From Granulicella sp. UBA5172 (lineage in GTDB: Bacteria > Acidobacteriota > Terriglobia > Terriglobales > Acidobacteriaceae): DNA of 8,333 nt. Within the stretch, counting starts at the first letter, position 1; each line of letters begins with the position of its first letter. Positions 5,928-8,333 of the stretch are shown here, piece by piece. Below the pieces are notes generated by a model. The model saw only the letters and a list, made by a program, of their open reading frames with translations. It did not search any database and was not told the DNA's origin. Position numbers and translations under genes: made by a program. The DNA is taken from positions 265 to 8,597 of the forward strand of contig DHWW01000327.1 of the NCBI GenBank assembly GCA_002413385.1. Reading direction: 5' to 3'.

Positions 5928-6020
5928 ACCCTTAATTCTCCCAATGCGCACTCCTAAGCATTTTAAAACTCCACGATGGACTTCTTCAACTAAACGGTTC
6001 AGGACAATAGCAGGACTTAC

Positions 6021-6890
6021 TTAGGTTCTCCTCAGCCATGTTCGGCTGGAGCCGCGGTAAGAGTCTATCCAAAGATTCTTGTCTACCTTGGTATGGCCAA
6101 GGATTCCCATCAGCGTGGATCCCTGAGTCTCCGGCTGGACAAACACCAGGCCGATTCCATCTGTCTCCCAGCGGGTCACTCTCAACTGCACGGTGATTGA
6201 GCGTTCAGAGTTTTCATCCACCTCGTCCGTCCTTTGCAGTGTCAGCATGACCATCGTTCCCAAGGGCCAGAATTTATCAGTCAGCAGATATAATCCGGTC
6301 GAACTGATGTCCCTGATGCCGTTCACCACGAGAACGGCACCGGTCCAGTCATAGGCAACCAGACGGGGCCACTCCTGCCGTATGGCCCTCCGGCGATCCA
6401 GGGACAACCGTTTGGAAAACCAGTGTGTTAGTGAATGCGTGCTCTCTATCTCTGGCTCTGGCACAAAGCCGCTCATTTCATCTGGCTGCACAGGATTTGG
6501 GGTGCTCCTCAGCCGGAACTCCATCTCCTCGGCTACACAGATCACCAACTGATTGCCGGGCTGCGTCTGCGACGAATAGATTGTGTGGACCGGCAGTGAC
6601 AGCACACTCGCTGCATCCGGCCTCCATCGAACGACACGAAATCTTGGAAAAGATTCGACGACGTGGATAACTCGATGATCTCTATCCAGATAGATCAGAT
6701 CGTGAGAAGAAAACGCCACGAATGCATGATTGCTCTTGTGACGAACCGTCCAGTAGTTCTCATCGAACTTGGTTTTCCGATTTCCAAAAATCCCCTTGAT
6801 GCGCGTGAGAGAGCTATCGGGAAGGGTAACTCCCAAACTAAGAAAGCATTCGCATGTCTGGTTATACACACAGTATTTTTGTTTTTCCAT
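6021..6890 (-). CDS. DUF192-like/PilZ fusion protein, putative c-di-GMP receptor
   Basis: 289 residues from the ATG at 6890, chosen because AGGAG lies 4 nt upstream; the frame extends to a TTG at 6911 without support. The C-terminal domain (about 165-253) is PilZ: Arg167-xxx-Arg171 in RRAIR, then PRLVAYDWTG, then DISSTG (194-199, the DxSxxG loop), followed by GLYLLT and GTMVMLTLQRTD. Both c-di-GMP-binding motifs are intact. The N-terminal half resembles the stand-alone DUF192 protein of this cluster: HAFVAF-SSHDLIYLDRDHRVIHV (55-77) against HTFGMQF-PIDLVYLDRSHRIIKV, and QTQPGNQLVIC against QTRPGDSLSLEF. The RGLLGR and GLW parts have decayed. No signal peptide or membrane helix is seen, so it is cytoplasmic. 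It sits between tadC and tadG, which suggests c-di-GMP control of this pilus (inference). Confidence 0.85.
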   Translation of the reverse strand: MEKQKYCVYNQTCECFLSLGVTLPDSSLTRIKGIFGNRKTKFDENYWTVRHKSNHAFVAFSSHDLIYLDRDHRVIHVVESFPRFRVVRWRPDAASVLSLPVHTIYSSQTQPGNQLVICVAEEMEFRLRSTPNPVQPDEMSGFVPEPEIESTHSLTHWFSKRLSLDRRRAIRQEWPRLVAYDWTGAVLVVNGIRDISSTGLYLLTDKFWPLGTMVMLTLQRTDEVDENSERSITVQLRVTRWETDGIGLVFVQPETQGSTLMGILGHTKVDKNLWIDSYRGSSRTWLRRT

Positions 6891-7218
6891 TCGTCTCCTG
6901 CCCCTGGGCAAGTACCCTACGACTGAGCTTTATCGTAAGGTTCTACTCTCCGATCAAAGTTTTAAGTCTGTTCGATCCATATAATTTCTGTCTCTGAGAC
7001 CCGACGGCGACGAACTAACATCGCTTCGTCTGGAACGGAGGAAGCAACTGTACCAACCAGTGAGTCCGGCCAGACTACACTTCATCTGCCTGCGGTATTA
7101 AGTAGGATGGGGGAGACACCCGCCGTCAAAACGGCGGGTGTCTCGGCCAGTAAAACCATGGGTTGGCAAGCGATGCTCGGGCAGTCTCCTGGCCCACCAA
7201 CCTTGGCATAACACGCAG
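6891..7218. other. Intergenic region upstream of the DUF192-PilZ gene
   Basis: 328 bp without a convincing normal-size gene. Apart from the strong hairpin listed separately, the right part (7145-7218) has an imperfect pairing of CCATGGGTTGG with CCAACCTTGG. The left part has a small GTCTC-T-GAGAC dyad near 6989-7002. The minus strand has an AT-rich stretch (about 6960-6990) that could hold a promoter for the PilZ gene, but no clear -35/-10 pair. A sigma-54-like sequence at 7043-7059 has an 11-bp instead of 10-bp core spacing. Confidence 0.55.
7113..7144 (-). terminator. Perfect 14-bp hairpin after the microprotein gene
   Basis: The arms GAGACACCCGCCGT (7113-7126) and ACGGCGGGTGTCTC (7131-7144) pair without mismatch around a 4-nt loop (CAAA on the plus strand, TTTG on the minus). 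This is the most stable-looking structure in the window. It lies 74 nt after the 31-codon gene stop. Neither strand has a T-run after the stem (minus: CCCCATCC), so it is not a classic rho-independent terminator. It may be a U-less terminator, an RNA-end-protecting hairpin, or a processing site separating the tadB-tadC unit from the PilZ gene. Confidence 0.55.
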
Positions 7219-7314
7219 CTATTTCAGGCGCGTGCGACGACGCTGAATCATAATTCCCAGTACGACGACGAACAGAACGCCGGCGATAATTCGGATAATC
7301 AAGCCATTTGCCAT
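7219..7314 (-). CDS. 31-residue single-pass membrane microprotein
   Basis: A short gene that ORF-length cut-offs would miss. It reads MANGLIIRIIAGVLFVVVLG followed by IMIQRRRTRLK and a TAG stop. Residues about 5-23 form one hydrophobic helix, and the C-terminus is strongly basic (five Arg/Lys in the last seven residues), predicting N-out/C-in by the positive-inside rule. It lies 17 nt after the tadC stop. The best Shine-Dalgarno sequence in the window, AAGGAG, is 7 nt before the ATG, so it is very probably translated, in the same transcript as tadB-tadC. I do not recognise a named family. Position suggests a small partner of the TadB/TadC membrane platform or a membrane regulator; this is inference. 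It has no cysteine, no prepilin motif and no signal peptidase site. Confidence 0.72.
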   Translation of the reverse strand: MANGLIIRIIAGVLFVVVLGIMIQRRRTRLK

Positions 7315-7321
7315 GTGAAAT

Positions 7322-7327
7322 CTCCTT
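7322..7327 (-). promoter_or_regulatory. Strong Shine-Dalgarno sequence of the microprotein gene
   Basis: AAGGAG on the minus strand, within GAAAGGAGA, exactly 7 nt before the ATG at 7314. It decides both that the 31-codon frame is a gene and where it starts. Confidence 0.75.
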
Positions 7328-7331
7328 TCTT

Positions 7332-8243
7332 TCAATGTGTGATAAAACTTTTGAACGACTCAGACATGAGTATGAATGCAGGACCCAGTGTTACAAGGAA
7401 AAGGCAGGGGAAGATAAACAATACAAGTGGGAAGATCAATTTTATGGTGGTCTTCGCCGCCTGTTCCTCCACTGACTGAACGCGCTGGGCTCTGAGCGTC
7501 TCAGAATGAGTTCGTAAAATCTTGGCGATGCTCGTTCCAAACTTTTCCGATTGCACCACCATGGAAACGAGAGTGCGCACAGTATCCACGTCGGTGCGTT
7601 CCGCCAAGTGTCTCCAGGCATCGGAACGAGGGCGCCCAGCGCTTTGCTCCAGCACGACGATACCCAATTCATCGCCGATAGCTGGCTGGGCACCGCGCAA
7701 TTCCTTGGCCGCACGCGCCGTCGCCTGATCCAGGCCTAGTCCGGCCTCAATGCAAATAATTAGCAGATCGAGCATATCTGGCAACCCGAGCCGAATACGT
7801 TTTTGCCGGGTGGCAATCTTCCTCCCCATCCAAAAATCTGGCGCCAGATATCCGACGCCCAGAGCTGTGGCATAGATCACGAAAGGGCTTTCGCTCGCGA
7901 GTCCACTGCCGAGAGCTACTGCACAGAGAACAAGCGGGACTAATACCTTCATGCCGTAGAAGAGCTTGACCGCAGAGTCCTTGCGATAGCCAGCACGGAT
8001 AAGACGCTGTTGCGCCACGGAGACTTCTGCCTGGGTCTTCGGTATGACACGCTCGAATTGCTCCACCATGACGCCCAGCGAAGAACCAGTCTTTTGCAGT
8101 CTATTGGACAGGCTTCCCCGTTTCGCGCGCTGCGTGACCACAGCGGAGATTCGCTTGCGCATAGCTTCGCGATAGAACATGAGTAGTCCACCGCTCGCGA
8201 TCAACAGAAATATGACACAAAATGCAAAGATCGCAAATTTCAT
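7332..8243 (-). CDS. tadC: Tad pilus inner-membrane platform protein TadC
   Basis: 303 residues, the normal size for TadC. An N-terminal membrane segment (about 5-24) is followed by a basic cytoplasmic part with QQRLIRAGYRKDSAVKLFYGMK (split over 78-99), two membrane segments (about 99-135), and a T2SSF domain (about 155-285). The T2SSF signature LPDMLDLLIICIEAGLGLDQA (154-174), the ELG...E core with GRPRSDAWRHLAERT (203-217) and VQSEKFGTSIAKILRTHSE (230-248) are all present. The final helices are at about 265-295. TadC pairs with TadB to form the platform on which the TadA ATPase acts. The start is fixed by AAGGA, which overlaps the tadB stop (TGAAGGA) 5 nt before the ATG, so TadB and TadC are coupled. 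Confidence 0.95.
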   Translation of the reverse strand: MKFAIFAFCVIFLLIASGGLLMFYREAMRKRISAVVTQRAKRGSLSNRLQKTGSSLGVMVEQFERVIPKTQAEVSVAQQRLIRAGYRKDSAVKLFYGMKVLVPLVLCAVALGSGLASESPFVIYATALGVGYLAPDFWMGRKIATRQKRIRLGLPDMLDLLIICIEAGLGLDQATARAAKELRGAQPAIGDELGIVVLEQSAGRPRSDAWRHLAERTDVDTVRTLVSMVVQSEKFGTSIAKILRTHSETLRAQRVQSVEEQAAKTTIKLIFPLVLFIFPCLFLVTLGPAFILMSESFKSFITH

Positions 8244-8252
8244 AGGTTTCCT

Positions 8253-8333
8253 TCAAACTTCCATGTGAACGATCTTTTGAATGATTAAAGTGCCAACTAC
8301 CAACATGCACCCAGCTCCACATAGAAGCTTGAT
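8253..8333 (-). CDS. tadB: Tad pilus inner-membrane platform protein TadB, C-terminal end
   Basis: Only the last 26 codons and the TGA are inside the window: a hydrophobic helix (IKLLCGAGCMLVVGTLIIQK) ending IVHMEV. A last transmembrane helix followed by a short basic/hydrophobic tail ending near Ile-x-Val is typical of TadB. The position, 9 nt before tadC, is the usual tadB-tadC order. Identity rests on this context as much as on the short sequence. Confidence 0.78.
   Translation of the reverse strand: MKLLCGAGCMLVVGTLIIQKIVHMEV

Noticed and set aside
6962..7021. 19-codon minus-strand frame (MLVRRRRVSETEIIWIEQT) upstream of the PilZ gene
   Set aside because: No Shine-Dalgarno sequence and no hydrophobic or known motif; a frame of this length is expected by chance.
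7043..7059. Sigma-54-like TGG...TTGCT sequence upstream of the PilZ gene
   Set aside because: The core spacing is 11 bp instead of the required 10 bp between GG and GC.
7145..7218. Possible riboswitch or small RNA between the microprotein gene and the 14-bp hairpin
   Set aside because: Some imperfect pairing is visible, but no known riboswitch core could be matched and the gap may simply be an untranslated 3' end.

Overview
The window is almost entirely one strand-biased gene cluster. Every convincing gene is on the minus strand, and together they encode a Tad (tight adherence, type IVb/Flp) pilus secretion machine. The moderate GC content, the gene set and the PilZ sequence style (the 'VAY.WTG ... 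DIS.TGLYLLT' signature) suggest an Acidobacteriota (Terriglobia-like) bacterium. That assignment rests on remembered family resemblance, not on a search. I see no mobile element, CRISPR array, tRNA or rRNA.

In transcription order (right to left): the last 26 codons of tadB (8253-8333) and tadC (7332-8243) form the inner-membrane platform. Directly after tadC is an easily missed 31-codon gene (7219-7314) for a one-helix membrane microprotein, behind the best Shine-Dalgarno sequence in the window. A perfect 14-bp hairpin (7113-7144) follows. Next comes a protein that fuses a degenerate DUF192-like half to a PilZ c-di-GMP receptor domain (6021-6890). After it is a tightly packed set: a TadG-like protein with a Gly/Ser/Thr-rich beta-repeat ectodomain (4725-5927) and two TadE-type pseudopilins (4215-4721 and 3640-4173).

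A 328-bp gap with a terminator-like hairpin and a sigma-54-like promoter precedes cpaB (2460-3311). CpaB overlaps the outer-membrane secretin gene cpaC/rcpA (907-2463) by 4 bp. A free-standing DUF192 protein (391-816) follows. After a 289-bp gap with a second sigma-54-like site comes the start of the major Flp pilin gene (1-101, cut by the window edge).

How the parts fit: Flp and the two TadE-type pseudopilins carry a Gly|X cleavage motif with Glu at +5, as expected for substrates of a TadV-type peptidase that is not in the window. TadB/TadC with an ATPase outside the window would drive assembly, and CpaB plus CpaC would form the periplasmic and outer-membrane channel. The PilZ fusion is a plausible c-di-GMP input. 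The machine itself is a known type. The parts that look under-described are the DUF192-PilZ fusion alongside a stand-alone DUF192 gene, the microprotein with its hairpin, and the matched sigma-54-like sites before cpaB and flp.
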